A DNA stretch of 64,000 nucleotides from Brachionus manjavacas (lineage: Eukaryota; Rotifera; Eurotatoria; Ploima; Brachionidae). The translations under genes and the position numbers were made by a program. Location of the stretch: NCBI GenBank assembly GCA_019054805.1, contig JAHQIY010000002.1, positions 1,860,001 through 1,924,000 on the forward strand, read 5' to 3'. Below the pieces are notes generated by a model. That model was not told the origin of the DNA. It did not search any database and saw only the letters and a program-made list of their open reading frames with translations. Below are positions 24,595-35,671 of this stretch, in pieces. Numbering within the stretch: position 1 is the first letter of the stretch; every line of letters begins with the position of its first letter.

Positions 24595-26485
24595 AATAAA
24601 TATTTTAAATCAATTTTTAAATTTTGATTGAATGTACAATTATAATCAATAAAAATTAATTCTAATTAAAAAAATTAGAAAAAAAAATAAACTTATTCCT
24701 TATAAAGAAAATAAAACTGAAATAAACAAGAAAAAAATAATTTTTGGATTGAAATATCAATTAATGTCAAAAAGAAAAAACGAAAATATTATTCATATCG
24801 ACAACTAAAAATTAGTCATTTCAAGTGATAAAATTTATAATTTTCAAAGCTAATTTTTATACAAATATTTATTTGTTTCTTACTAAAAAATAATTTTTCT
24901 AAAGTTTTAAACTCTAATTTGAAGCTAAACAAATTTTTAAATTTAAAAAAAATTATCATAAGTATTCTTTTTAGTTTATAATTTTTTTAAAATTAATATC
25001 TTGAAATCATTTCTAGTAGTTTTTGTTTATTATTTTTCATTCCTTTAAAAAATGAAGGATAAATTATTTTAAAATTTTATTATAAATATATTAGAATTTT
25101 ATCAAGCAAGTTTACAAAAATTTGTATCGTTTTGTATTACTTAATAACTACTTAATAGCTTTTTTAATTAATTCTTTTAAAAATAATGTCAATATGGCCT
25201 CTTTGCTGTTCTAATGTTTAATCATAGCCAGAAAATTAATTAAGAATATAATGATTAAACGATAGACTAGAAAAAAAGAAATAAATTCGAATTCTGGTAA
25301 CTAAAAGACAACTCGGTATTTATGATCATAATCACAAGAATTTAATTGATTAGAATCTTTAATAAAAATGATGAAATTAGCTTTTTAATCTTTTTTCAAA
25401 TTAAACATAGAATGTTAATTATTTTAATTTAATTTAAAAAAAAATCTTTTTTTTTCAAATTGATCTAAAATTTAAATCCATTTTTAGGTATCCAAATTAA
25501 GGCTTTAAATAATATTTTTATTTCAATCAAAATATATTAAAGCTAAACAAAGTTAAAACTTGTATTGCAAAATTTCAGAATATTGATTAAGATTTAATAT
25601 TTACTCAAGATAAAAATTGTTATAATTTTCTTCTAAATTAATGATTAAATAAAAATATTTAATTAAGTTTAGTCCGACTTTTTGATAATAAATGCCATTT
25701 ATTATATTGATAAAAAATAGCTTTATTTTTAAATCAAAAACTAAAAATTTTGAATATTTTCTCAATCCATTGATAAAATCGATTTTTAAATTAAAATTTT
25801 TCACTCATTTTTGATAAGTTCATTTGGAATTTTTTTATTTCTAAAGTATTTGTATCTAGCATTCAAAGCTAAATTTAAGAATGAAATTCAAATATTAAAT
25901 TCGAAATAAGTAGTAAAATGAAAAGGATCGATCATTCCTACCAATATTTCTGGAAAAAAACTTTAAAAAAACATTACAAAAATGAGTAAACGCATTTATT
26001 TTTAAGAAACAATTTTATCAATGGATTGAGAAAATTTTTTTTCGAAAATTTTTATTATTAAAATCTACATAACGTATAAACCATGCTATATTAAAATTAT
26101 TTTAATTAATTCAAAGGTTAATTTTAATATCTAAAGATAATTTATCTTATTGGAAGGACATTTTGAATTGATAATCAACTTCGAGATGCCAGATCAAACA
26201 TTTTTATAAAAAAGAGCATAATTGATGACTTGTCAGATCAATTAGCTTCAGCATTTTTATTAAGTCACCTATATTTAAAATCAAACTAAGTTTTAATATA
26301 AACTTAGAAAATTATTGAATAAAAATACTTTTTCGATTTAAAAAAAATATGTTTTATTAAAAATTAAATTTAATTTAAAACTTTTCAAAAACTAGGATAA
26401 TTTAGAATAAAAAATGTTATAATCGTCTAAAATTCAAAATCAATACAGTTTATATCTATTCTTAATTTAATATTTGCCAAATCGC
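24595..26485. other. Convergent intergenic stretch
   Basis: Non-coding AT-rich spacer between two converging genes. The upstream gene has AATAAA at 24648-24653. No repeat or RNA gene was recognised. Confidence 0.6.
24648..24653 (+). terminator. Poly(A) signal of coiled-coil gene
   Basis: AATAAA lies 54 bases after the stop codon of the coiled-coil gene. Confidence 0.55.
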
Positions 26486-29400
26486 TCACAGACTAAAATA
26501 ATGATTTATAACTAGTGAAAATGTTATAAAAACTAAGGTTAAAATGAAAATTTTAAAAAATTCTAAAGTTCTACAAGGCGCTTTATAATCATCGGATTCA
26601 GAAAAAATTATCGAATTGGTCTTGGCTTTCTTTCTAATGCTTTTATTTTTGTTGCCGTTGCTAATAATAGTCCCATTTGATTTTGAAAAAAATGAAGATT
26701 TTAATTCATTCTCTAGATTCGATTGTAGATCAATGCAATCTAATTCTTTAAATTTATTTTTTGTTTCAACTGATCTATCGGCATCGGAGTCAAATTTTTT
26801 AACTAAAGGTTTTGATAGAAATTTATTCTCTTCGTAAACGGGTTTATTTGTTTTATTTTTTATTAAAGATTTGCTAAAATTTTGTTTAGATGCTGAATTA
26901 GACTTTAGCTTGTATATTAAATGACCGGACTTTTTTAGTTCTAATTTCTCGTTCTCATTGTTTCTTGTTTTTTCCAATGGCTTTTCATTGTGGTTTTGCT
27001 GAACAATTGAACTGTAGGTTTTTTTTAAATGCTCTGAATTGGAATCAATGATATTATTTTTTGGCATTACTTCAATTTCGAGGATAGAATTATTATTTTG
27101 TTGCTTTTCATCTACATCTATTGTCTCATCAAGAATTTCATTTTTAAAACTTGAAGTAAAATTTTCGCTTTCATGCTTGGAATGTTTTGAAACGGAATTA
27201 TAATCGAAATCTGAAAGATTTTTTAAATCGTCCAAAGTAAAATCATCCAATTTTAAACTTTCAATTTGATTCAAATTTTGTTTGTTTTGCTGGGAACTTG
27301 GACAGTCAGCACATTTTTTTTCATCAGTAAAACCATTGATGTCTTGGCTAAAATCATTTTGGTCTATTGATGAGTCGATGATGGTCAAGATTTTCACATT
27401 TTCATTATTATTTTCGCTAATAGTCAACAATCTGTCAACAATGTCTATTGTTTTGTCATTATGGTTTTCAACTATTTCACTTAAATCTTCCTCATTTGAT
27501 TCGGAATTTTGGTCAGTTAATCTATGCACAATATTTTTCTCATCTTTATCCAAAAAAGTCTGCTCAATTTGTTCAATTGAATTTTCTACCGAAATACAAT
27601 TGACTTGGTCCAGTTCCGGTGTATTTTCATTTAATGCAATATGATTATTTTTTTCTACTTTATTTAAATCTGAAATTAAATGATCAGTTAGTAAACCATT
27701 ATCGAAAAAACTTTGATAAGCAGTCTCACTATCTTTTTGCTGATCAACGCGGACATCTGAATCTACTTTCGGAGAATTTTGTAAATCAGAATCAAGCCCA
27801 TCTTGGAAAGTTTCTTGGTCAGTATTTTCTCTATTTTTTGATGTTTCTCCATTAAATCTTATTATTGACTCAATCAGATTGTGGTCCAACTTATTCTCAC
27901 AATTGATTTCATCAAAGTTATATTTAGAAGATTTTGGGTCGACACTTTCTTTTTCAAGGTTTTCTTCGACTTTATGTACAATCAATTTATTCTGGTTGTT
28001 TTGATCAACTTGATTTAATTTTTCAAAATTTCCACTTATTATTTTTGAATCAATTTTTTCGTTCAAGTTGAATAATTCACAAACATCTTTTACTAAACTA
28101 TCGATCATAGATTCGATTATGAATTCATTCCCATGGTGCTGCAACAAATCACTTGAAATTTTTTCAGCGAAATTTTGATCATTATCGGATAAATTTTGAT
28201 GCTTCCTTTCATCAACTTTATCAAAATCATCAACCAACTTGTCATTTTCAGATAAATTTTGTAAACTTTTATAATTATTATTTTTTCTAAAATCTACTTC
28301 ACATTCAGAGATATTTCCCTCATCTAAAACTTGCTCTTTTTGATTCAAAATATTATCATTTCTGTCATTATTATTTCCATTGTTTAAATCACATAATGAA
28401 ATGTTATCGTCAGTCACATTTTCTTTTGAATTCTTCAAATTTTCATTTATCAAAGAAGCTTCATCATGCAATTTATTCACATAGTCATCAATCAAACTTG
28501 AACTAGCTGAATCTTGTATACCAGGATTATTTAAATCTCCATTTTTCTCCTGGTTTTCCTTGGTTCTTTCGAATTCCATTTTTTCACGTATAATTTGCTC
28601 ACTATGTGCATCTTCCTTGGAACTGTTCAAATTGTCATTTGACAAATAAACCTGACCATCAAGTTTTTCTTCGAAAATATTAACCAGACTTGAACTAGCT
28701 GAATCTTCTATATCAGGATTATTTAAATCTCCATTTATCTCCTGGTTTTCCTTGGTTCTTTCGAATTCCATTTTTTCTTTTGAATCTTTTTTAAAATCAT
28801 CAAGATCTTGAATACTTTGGTCAATAATTTCACATGTTTCCTTGGTGAGGTATTCGATTGAATTTTCATTTTCCAAATAATTTGATGAATCTTCATATTT
28901 TGTTATATTTTTTTTACTAGCCGATTCTTTTTTGAGAATAATTTTTTTAGAGAAATTATTATTGATGCTTTGTTCTTCATTTTTTTCCACCAGGTCTATG
29001 AATTCGTGATCTGATAAATTATTTCTTACCGGCAAAACTTGGTCATCATTTCCAAATATTTCTTCCATCACTGGCACTATTTGTTCATAACTGTTGCAAT
29101 TATTTATATTTTTAAATAATTTTTCTTCGACACTTTTTTCATACTGGCTTAGTTTTTTATTTATCTCATTTGTCTCAAACAGAGGTCTCTCAGTTAAATA
29201 ATCCTTTGGCTCGATCGATTCCGCACTTCCTTCATTTTCAAATATTTCAGTCTCAATAAATCCATTATTAGTTTCCTTTATTGTTTCCTCAAATTTTGAC
29301 AGCTCACTATTTGGATAGTTTTCATATTCAGTGTCAATACTCTCTTCTGAATTAGACAGTTCTTTTAAACAATTATCTAACTTATTTTTCATCTCAGCTG

Positions 29401-30367
29401 ATACTTTCTGAATGCTACTCATCAAATCAACCAAAGAATCAGTTTGACTGCTATTAGGAATCGACTCAATGTCAGACATGCTTTTGGAACTTAGGCCGTT
29501 CTTGACATTGCTGAATTTGTCATCGGACTCTAGGCTGTCATAGGATCCATTGACAAGCGGAAACGAATCTATATTTCTGGCACGTTCAACAGATTTGCTA
29601 TCATCCAGGTCAAAGGAAAATACCGAGCTCTTAGATTCGGATTTTAGACTCTCTTGGTATTGAGGTAGTGAATCGACGCGCTCTAACTTGTCCATTATTT
29701 CACTATTTTGAATAATTTTTTGAATTTTGTTATCATTTTTGGGTAGAATTTGTGGCACTGTTTTTAGATCTGAAATACGCTCATTTGAAATGGTCAAAAT
29801 TTCTCTACAATATTTGTATTCGTAATCGTGGCGGATTAAAAACAAGAATCCGAGTAGAATTTTATGGTTTCCCTCAACCAATTCGCTAGAATTGATACCA
29901 ATACATTTTACTTGCCGACTAAATTCCATGAAATCAATGCAGGTTTGAAAATTTTTCATTCTATGCAAACGGGTTATTGGACTTTCTTTGTTCAAGTGGC
30001 AGTTGTAGAGCACTTCAAGCAAATAAGCAACTCTTAAGCCATCTGACAAATCTATATAAAGATTGGTGATCCTATACGAATTAGCCAAGTTGTTGTTTAT
30101 CCATTGCACTAGTTTTTTAGTTTGATCTTCGTCAAGTTTTTTCCTCAATTCTCTCCATTTTTCATCTTGTCGAAGCGACCTGTAAAAAGGAATCAAATAG
30201 ATGAGATCGGATGCTGTTTTTTCGACTATTTGCGTTGTGTCGCAACTGGCATTTTTTTTTCCCACTCGGGATAAATATTTTGCCTGAGTTTGTTTTCTGG
30301 CACATCGTTGGCAAACTATGTTCGGCTTCGATGATCTTAAATCAACAGAGTAGACTGTTGACATCAT
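26486..30367 (-). CDS. CH-domain protein with C-terminal membrane anchor
   Basis: A single uninterrupted frame of 1293 residues from the first in-frame ATG (30367). Residues about 80-187 form one calponin-homology domain of the beta-spectrin CH1 type, with TKKLVQWINNNL, ITNLYIDLSDGLRVAYLLEVL and VEGNHKILLGFLFLI. Residues about 200-1260 are low-complexity Asn/Asp/Glu/Ser-rich and include a 64-residue tandem duplication. The last ~24 residues are a hydrophobic helix (FKIFILTLVFITFSLVINHY) with almost nothing after it, so the protein should be tail-anchored with its CH domain in the cytosol. The layout recalls calmin and nesprins. It lacks a second CH domain, spectrin repeats and a KASH-type PPPT end. 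Likely role, by inference: linking actin to an internal membrane. The frame continues 20 codons upstream without an ATG to an acceptor-like TTTAG, so a 5' exon may be missing. Confidence 0.8.
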   Translation of the reverse strand: MMSTVYSVDLRSSKPNIVCQRCARKQTQAKYLSRVGKKNASCDTTQIVEKTASDLIYLIPFYRSLRQDEKWRELRKKLDEDQTKKLVQWINNNLANSYRITNLYIDLSDGLRVAYLLEVLYNCHLNKESPITRLHRMKNFQTCIDFMEFSRQVKCIGINSSELVEGNHKILLGFLFLIRHDYEYKYCREILTISNERISDLKTVPQILPKNDNKIQKIIQNSEIMDKLERVDSLPQYQESLKSESKSSVFSFDLDDSKSVERARNIDSFPLVNGSYDSLESDDKFSNVKNGLSSKSMSDIESIPNSSQTDSLVDLMSSIQKVSAEMKNKLDNCLKELSNSEESIDTEYENYPNSELSKFEETIKETNNGFIETEIFENEGSAESIEPKDYLTERPLFETNEINKKLSQYEKSVEEKLFKNINNCNSYEQIVPVMEEIFGNDDQVLPVRNNLSDHEFIDLVEKNEEQSINNNFSKKIILKKESASKKNITKYEDSSNYLENENSIEYLTKETCEIIDQSIQDLDDFKKDSKEKMEFERTKENQEINGDLNNPDIEDSASSSLVNIFEEKLDGQVYLSNDNLNSSKEDAHSEQIIREKMEFERTKENQEKNGDLNNPGIQDSASSSLIDDYVNKLHDEASLINENLKNSKENVTDDNISLCDLNNGNNNDRNDNILNQKEQVLDEGNISECEVDFRKNNNYKSLQNLSENDKLVDDFDKVDERKHQNLSDNDQNFAEKISSDLLQHHGNEFIIESMIDSLVKDVCELFNLNEKIDSKIISGNFEKLNQVDQNNQNKLIVHKVEENLEKESVDPKSSKYNFDEINCENKLDHNLIESIIRFNGETSKNRENTDQETFQDGLDSDLQNSPKVDSDVRVDQQKDSETAYQSFFDNGLLTDHLISDLNKVEKNNHIALNENTPELDQVNCISVENSIEQIEQTFLDKDEKNIVHRLTDQNSESNEEDLSEIVENHNDKTIDIVDRLLTISENNNENVKILTIIDSSIDQNDFSQDINGFTDEKKCADCPSSQQNKQNLNQIESLKLDDFTLDDLKNLSDFDYNSVSKHSKHESENFTSSFKNEILDETIDVDEKQQNNNSILEIEVMPKNNIIDSNSEHLKKTYSSIVQQNHNEKPLEKTRNNENEKLELKKSGHLIYKLKSNSASKQNFSKSLIKNKTNKPVYEENKFLSKPLVKKFDSDADRSVETKNKFKELDCIDLQSNLENELKSSFFSKSNGTIISNGNKNKSIRKKAKTNSIIFSESDDYKAPCRTLEFFKIFILTLVFITFSLVINHYFSL
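28496..28777 (-). repeat. Intragenic tandem duplication, 192-base unit
   Basis: Two copies of an ~86-base core start at 28500 and 28692, differing at about four positions. Weaker similarity covers the rest of the 192-base (64-codon) unit. Both encode KMEFERTKENQE..NGDLNNP followed by DSASSSL. The unit length keeps the reading frame. Confidence 0.8.
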
Positions 30368-33187
30368 GGAGTTAGTATGGAATGGATTCAAAACGGAATG
30401 CAAACCCTTTATAGGGTTCTTGAACACTAAATGACAATATTTATGTTACTTAGACAAAGATAAGTGCAAAACCCGTCATTAATTTTATGATTTAATCTAA
30501 AAGATAAATTAAGCAAATCTTTTAAATCGCGCGTCAATATTTTTTGTAGTCTTTGGTGACCGACTTGTGGGATCTAATTCAATTAGGGTACTTTTTAACA
30601 GAATAACTCCAAAACAAATATGTCTAATAGGCTTCAACTTGTTGTGTTGAATTAGGCTTTTATTAGAGAAAAAAAATCTTTAATAAAAATCGCCTCTTGA
30701 ACCATTTATTAAGTGATTTTTACTTTTTTGTGTTTTAGTTCAATATACCTGAGAAATTACGTCAATTGTTAAATTGTTGAAAACAAAAAGCATTAATAAT
30801 CTAATCTCAAATATTTGAATAAGATAAATCGAAAATAGAAAAGAAAATTAATCCTTATTTTTAGATCAAGTCTTAATAAAATGTGACCAAACTCGATATC
30901 AAAAGGTTTTATTGCTTCATAGTTTAAATCTAATTTGCCAAATATTTAACTTAATTAAAGATTTTTTTTTTTTTAAATTTTTTTATTTCGAATGGTAGCC
31001 TAGAAAAATCTTCCACTCAATTATATTCTTCTTTTTTATAATTATAGAAAATTTCAAAAATTATAAAATAAAAAAAAATTCTAGAATGTTTGCTCTAGGA
31101 TAAAGAGTCTTTGTTTATCCAAGATCCTAAATTTATTTTTACTAATTCACACACATCTGTTACTTAAGAATTAAAAAAAATTAAAAAAAAAAATGCAAAG
31201 TTTTAAATCTTTGTTTGTATACTTCTAAATAAAATGGGTTTTAAACAAAACAATAAAAGAATATAATTTTAAATTAAGTCTTAAATATTTAAAAAAATTA
31301 AATTACAGTTATTTTTCTGCATAGTTGGTCGAGTTCGGTATTTACCGAGTTGAATTTTATCGTCTTGGCAAAAAAAACGATGAATAAATTCAGACTTTAA
31401 ATTGGTAACCTTTAGACCATTGTTTGCTTAATTAATAAAGCGATGAATATTAAATTTAGTTTGCCGCTAATATTTCATTTCAAAATTTATTTGAAGAAGA
31501 AATAAAAATCCATAATGAAAGTAATGACGTGACATTTTTTATCCGGAGGAATTTTGCATAATTTTGCATTATAGAAAAAAACTAAAATTTACATATTTAT
31601 AACCAGTCAAATGATAGACCGTTTTTTGTTTAAGGTCCCTTATCTTTAAAGAAGTTCTTATAGATATGTAAAACTTTATCTAAGAAGTGTATAAATAAAT
31701 TATATTTCATGATACTTGTTACGTCAGCAATTATTAGTAAATTTGAAGATTAAATAAACAAGAACACGTTACCTTTTTTATTGTTAATTTTTCAAATTTA
31801 TTTCGAGATAAATAGAAATTCTTCTTGTCTCTGCCTAATATCCAAAAGCTCTACGTTTCTGTAGTTATATGCAGTTGCTGAATTCTAATGCAAATATTGA
31901 GAAAAAAATAAAATCGAATAATTTCAAATGTATGTACAATTTAACCAGTTGTTACATAATACGTAGATGTTTCTTAATAACTATTAGAAACATGAAACTT
32001 CTTTTGAATTTAAATTATAAATTATAAATTCCTAAAGAAATTGATATCACGACTCTAAGTGACTAAAAAATTTAAAAGACACATTTTTTGTTACGTTAAT
32101 TGGACTTTATTTTAGATCTTAAACACAAGTTAAGAAGCAATTATAATGAATTTTTTATTCTAATTGAATATAAAGTCTTTATTTAAGCGACAAAAGGTAG
32201 TTTATTAACAATATTTAAAATTTAATTTTTTCATAAATTTTTTTTAGAATTTGATTTGACTAAACTAAAACCGATAAACTAGTTATTTTTCATGTAAGTG
32301 GAAAATTATTGTTTCAATTTTTAGATTTATTGATTTCAATTAAATTTTATAAATGAATCAGACTGAATTTTTTTGTATTCGATTTAAAAAACTGGAACAA
32401 AATTTGATGTTAAGAGCCAATTTATTCTAATACTTTGATCAAAATAAAAATCTACTCTAAAAAATTTTTTTTTAAAAAAAATCAGAATAACAGAAGGTTT
32501 TTTATTTATTTGAAATTTCATATCTTTGTTTAAAAGAAAATAAAAAACTTATTTTAATTAATATTAAAAATTATTTTTTAATTAAATGATGCGTAATTAT
32601 TTGGCTTAGAGATATATTGAAAATAAATTGAATTTCAATCAGCTGTTTTTCTTAATTAAAAAATTCACGAATTCTATTATTCTCTATGTGTCAAATATCC
32701 TCAAGGAAATATTCTAACAAAAACATTCTAATTGAGCTTAAATTAATAAATAACCATTTAAATACTTTTAAAAGTATTTTAGAAATTCTTGATTTGATTT
32801 TGAATTATTAATTTTTATAGTATTTATGAATCCATTTAAAATTTAATCTTTTTGGAGTGTTTTGAAAATAAAATTTAAATAATTTATTTTATTGATTGTG
32901 TTTAATCAATCAAGAAATTTAAGGTAAACGAATTTTAAATTTCAACTTTTGAATCTTTACTTTAATATTAAAAAAAATATTATTTTAACTTGTGCTTGAG
33001 AATCTTTATATAATTCACAATTGTCTTATAGTTAATTCTTTAATAAATTAATATCAGACTTTTAAATAATTGAAAAAATCTAAATGAAGAGTGTTGATTA
33101 AGTTTTTTTCCAAAAAAATTAAATAAAAAAAATTGATTAAGTTTACCATTTTTATTTATTTGAATAAATACGGCACTATTTTACTAA
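30368..33187. other. Intergenic stretch
   Basis: Upstream region of the CH-domain gene. No second gene, RNA gene or clear repeat was found. A short palindrome, TCGGTATTTACCGA, lies at 31335-31348. A missing 5' exon of the CH-domain gene could lie here on the minus strand. Confidence 0.5.
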
Positions 33188-33259
33188 TCCCATATGGTCT
33201 AGTGGTTAGGATTCCTGCCTTTCACGCAGGCGGCCCGGGTTCAATTCCCGGTGTGGGAA
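33188..33259 (+). tRNA. tRNA-Glu (UUC)
   Basis: A 72-base cloverleaf without intron. The acceptor arm TCCCATA pairs with TGTGGGA (one T-G wobble). The D arm holds the A box TGGTCTAGTGG. The anticodon stem CCTGC/GCAGG encloses loop CTTTCAC with anticodon TTC. The T arm holds the B box GGTTCAATTCC. The sequence is very close to vertebrate tRNA-Glu. A run of T's (33262-33269) just downstream is the RNA polymerase III terminator. CCA is not encoded, as usual in eukaryotes. Confidence 0.97.
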
Positions 33260-34090
33260 AATTTTTTTCAATTATTTCTCCATAAATCAACCAAAAATTA
33301 GAGACAAACCAACCAAGTTTAAATTTTTCTAGTTCCTTTCTTAGATTAAAAAAATGACATTTTTTTGGACCATTATTTTACTTAACTTAAGTAAAATTAT
33401 GATTTTCTTTTTATAAACTAACATCGTGGCGTCAATTTAAATAAATAAAAATAGAAATTATAATAGGCTCCGAAAGGTGCTGTAAAAAATAAAATGTTAA
33501 AATACTAAACATTCTAAATCAATAGAAAAGTAAACAATTTTAAAAATTCAAAATAAAATAAAAATTTGCCTTATTAAACTCTACAAATTAAAATATAGAT
33601 CTGTTAAACGGTTAAAAAAAAAGTTGACATGTCTGTCAGATATGGATTAAAAAAAGTCAACAAATATTTTGATTATTTATTTATTTTGATAAAAATGTTT
33701 TTTTAATCGCTTGATCAAAAAGCTTTCAAACAATGTAAGTTTGAACTATTGAGTTTGTAAATAAATGAATCGATAGAGAAGAATGAACAAATTCAAAATT
33801 AAAATATTTATTCAAAATATGTAGCAAATTTGACGCATCTGATTTTGTAAAATTAAATATTTGTTATTTGCAGCAGAAAATCAATTGAAGCCTTCATAAA
33901 TCACCGAAATTATTCTTGAAGTGGCCAAAAAAAAAACCGGTGAATACAAATTAAAGAATAAAATTTTTAAGTTTACTTTTATTATGCATTCTAAATGCTT
34001 AACACAAAGTTCCAAAAACAAAATAAATAAATGTTTTTTTTACCAATTTTAGCTAGCTTTTAAAAAATAAATTTCGATGAATTTTTTATT
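33260..34090. other. Intergenic stretch
   Basis: AT-rich spacer between the tRNA and the 3' end of the GPCR gene. Only the polymerase III terminator and GPCR 3' untranslated sequence are expected here. Confidence 0.6.
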
Positions 34091-35671
34091 TTAACTTTGA
34101 TCAGTACTTGAATTTAATGAACCGATTAGTGAGGGACTTTGCTTACCCGAATGAATCGAAGCAAAACTCTGATCGACCATTTGACTACTTTGGTCACTCT
34201 TAAATAGCCTTTGATTCATTAAATTAGATCTAGTTGACTCAAAGCTGTCACTGAAATTTTTTTTTCTGCCAATATTAGCCCCATATTTTTTGCCTGAAAA
34301 AAAATTTCTTTTACGTTTACTAGAATCAAAGCTAACTTGGGAATCGTAATTCAGACTGCTTTGTTTTTGGCTCACTATTGAGGAATCATTTAGCAGATTG
34401 TTAATGATGTTGTTGTTAATAAGTGATGCGTTGATGTTCGATCTAGCCAAGCTGCCGGTGGTCTTGATTCTGGCCGCATGCTCTAGGAAACAGTAGATTT
34501 TAAGTCGCGATTTTCGCTTGAAATAGCCGAAAATGTTCGAGTCTGATTTTTTGCCAATTTTATTGTGTATCAAGCAAATGTTGTTGTTAGAGCCCCTAAA
34601 ACTGCGTGAGTTGGTCACCAAAATAGAGTTCTTGCTTGAAATCAACTCTTGGTTATGTTCTGCGTGGTTGCATATCTTGATTCGTTTGGACCTGTCCGAC
34701 CATTTCCAGTAGAACAAATAGTAGACAATTAGATAGAGTTCGTTGCGGCTTGTCTTGCTGCAAATAATGTAGAAAATAAAATTAAAAGTAAAATTAAACA
34801 TTTCCAGCACATTCAGGCATTTGGCAACTACGATTTTGTTCAGGTTAGAGTATTTGGTCACTGTGAATATCATCTGTACAATGTACCTGGGCGAAACGGT
34901 GACTAGCAGAAAAAATGTAACTACTATTAGCAAAATAGTGGTTTCTTTGAATTGACGTTCTCGCTTGGCGTTTATGCTGGTGTTGCCACTTTGGATCACA
35001 TTCATGAACTGGGACTTTTGTCGAGCCAGAAGAAGTATTAACAAACCATTGAATATAAGCAGCAAAAAAAATGGTACTAAAGCATAAACAAGCACATTAT
35101 TCACAAACATGTATTTATTGTACTCTGGGTTGGTGATGCACATAACCAGATGCAGCTCGTAATTGACGTAGTTCTGCTTAATGAAGTCGGAAATTAGATA
35201 CGGCACGTCAAATAGAGTAAGCAGCAAAATAACCGCGCACATCATTCGCAGTGAATTTCGCGTGGTATAAATGCGCTTGCCATGAAACGGAAATTGGAGG
35301 ATTATGTAGCGTTCAATGGACAAAAAGACCAAGAGCCAAATGCTAATGTGTCCGCTTGTTAGAACTACGAAAAGGTATTTATTACAGAATGCGTTGTTTA
35401 TGTACAGCATTTTTTTGTCTACTAAAAAAGCAAATAGCCACTCGGCCAAGCGAAACGAGTCGGTGATGCTGATCACACTAAAGTAGTGTCTCATTGATGT
35501 GTCCTTGAATGAGCGGGACAATTGGAAATAGGTAAATGACAAAAGATTGAATATGATCCCGAGTGAGAACAAAAAAGAGCCCAACACATCATTAATGTAG
35601 AAGCTAACCAAGCTTAAGAGCTCTAGCTGCTCGGCAACAATCAAGGTGTCTGTTCGATTTGAATAATTCAT
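34091..35671 (-). CDS. Rhodopsin-like (class A) GPCR, peptide-receptor-like
   Basis: Intronless, 526 residues from the ATG at 35671; the short N-terminus has two N-glycosylation sites (NYS, NRT). Seven hydrophobic segments occupy about residues 30-320. Family landmarks: Asn42 (1.50), Asp71 (2.50), Cys96 and Cys178 for the extracellular disulphide, ERY at 120-122 in place of DRY, Pro200 (5.50), Pro261 (6.50) in VTVSPRYI, and NFIFY at 297-301 in place of NPxxY. Transmembrane segment 4 lacks its usual Trp. The pattern resembles invertebrate neuropeptide (FMRFamide-like) receptors, but the ligand cannot be named. The C-terminal tail of about 200 residues is Ser/Asn/Lys-rich, with many possible phosphorylation sites for desensitisation. 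The surface-receptor role is inferred from the fold. Confidence 0.88.
   Translation of the reverse strand: MNYSNRTDTLIVAEQLELLSLVSFYINDVLGSFLFSLGIIFNLLSFTYFQLSRSFKDTSMRHYFSVISITDSFRLAEWLFAFLVDKKMLYINNAFCNKYLFVVLTSGHISIWLLVFLSIERYIILQFPFHGKRIYTTRNSLRMMCAVILLLTLFDVPYLISDFIKQNYVNYELHLVMCITNPEYNKYMFVNNVLVYALVPFFLLLIFNGLLILLLARQKSQFMNVIQSGNTSINAKRERQFKETTILLIVVTFFLLVTVSPRYIVQMIFTVTKYSNLNKIVVAKCLNVLEMFNFTFNFIFYIICSKTSRNELYLIVYYLFYWKWSDRSKRIKICNHAEHNQELISSKNSILVTNSRSFRGSNNNICLIHNKIGKKSDSNIFGYFKRKSRLKIYCFLEHAARIKTTGSLARSNINASLINNNIINNLLNDSSIVSQKQSSLNYDSQVSFDSSKRKRNFFSGKKYGANIGRKKNFSDSFESTRSNLMNQRLFKSDQSSQMVDQSFASIHSGKQSPSLIGSLNSSTDQS

Noticed and set aside
25601..25804. 67-codon minus-strand frame in the convergent spacer
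   Set aside because: Hydrophobic/Asn-rich noise; could superficially suggest a membrane peptide but has no supporting signal.
26616..27855. Plus-strand open frames opposite the CH-domain gene
   Set aside because: Antisense of a low-complexity acidic coding region gives hydrophobic pseudo-frames; no independent evidence.
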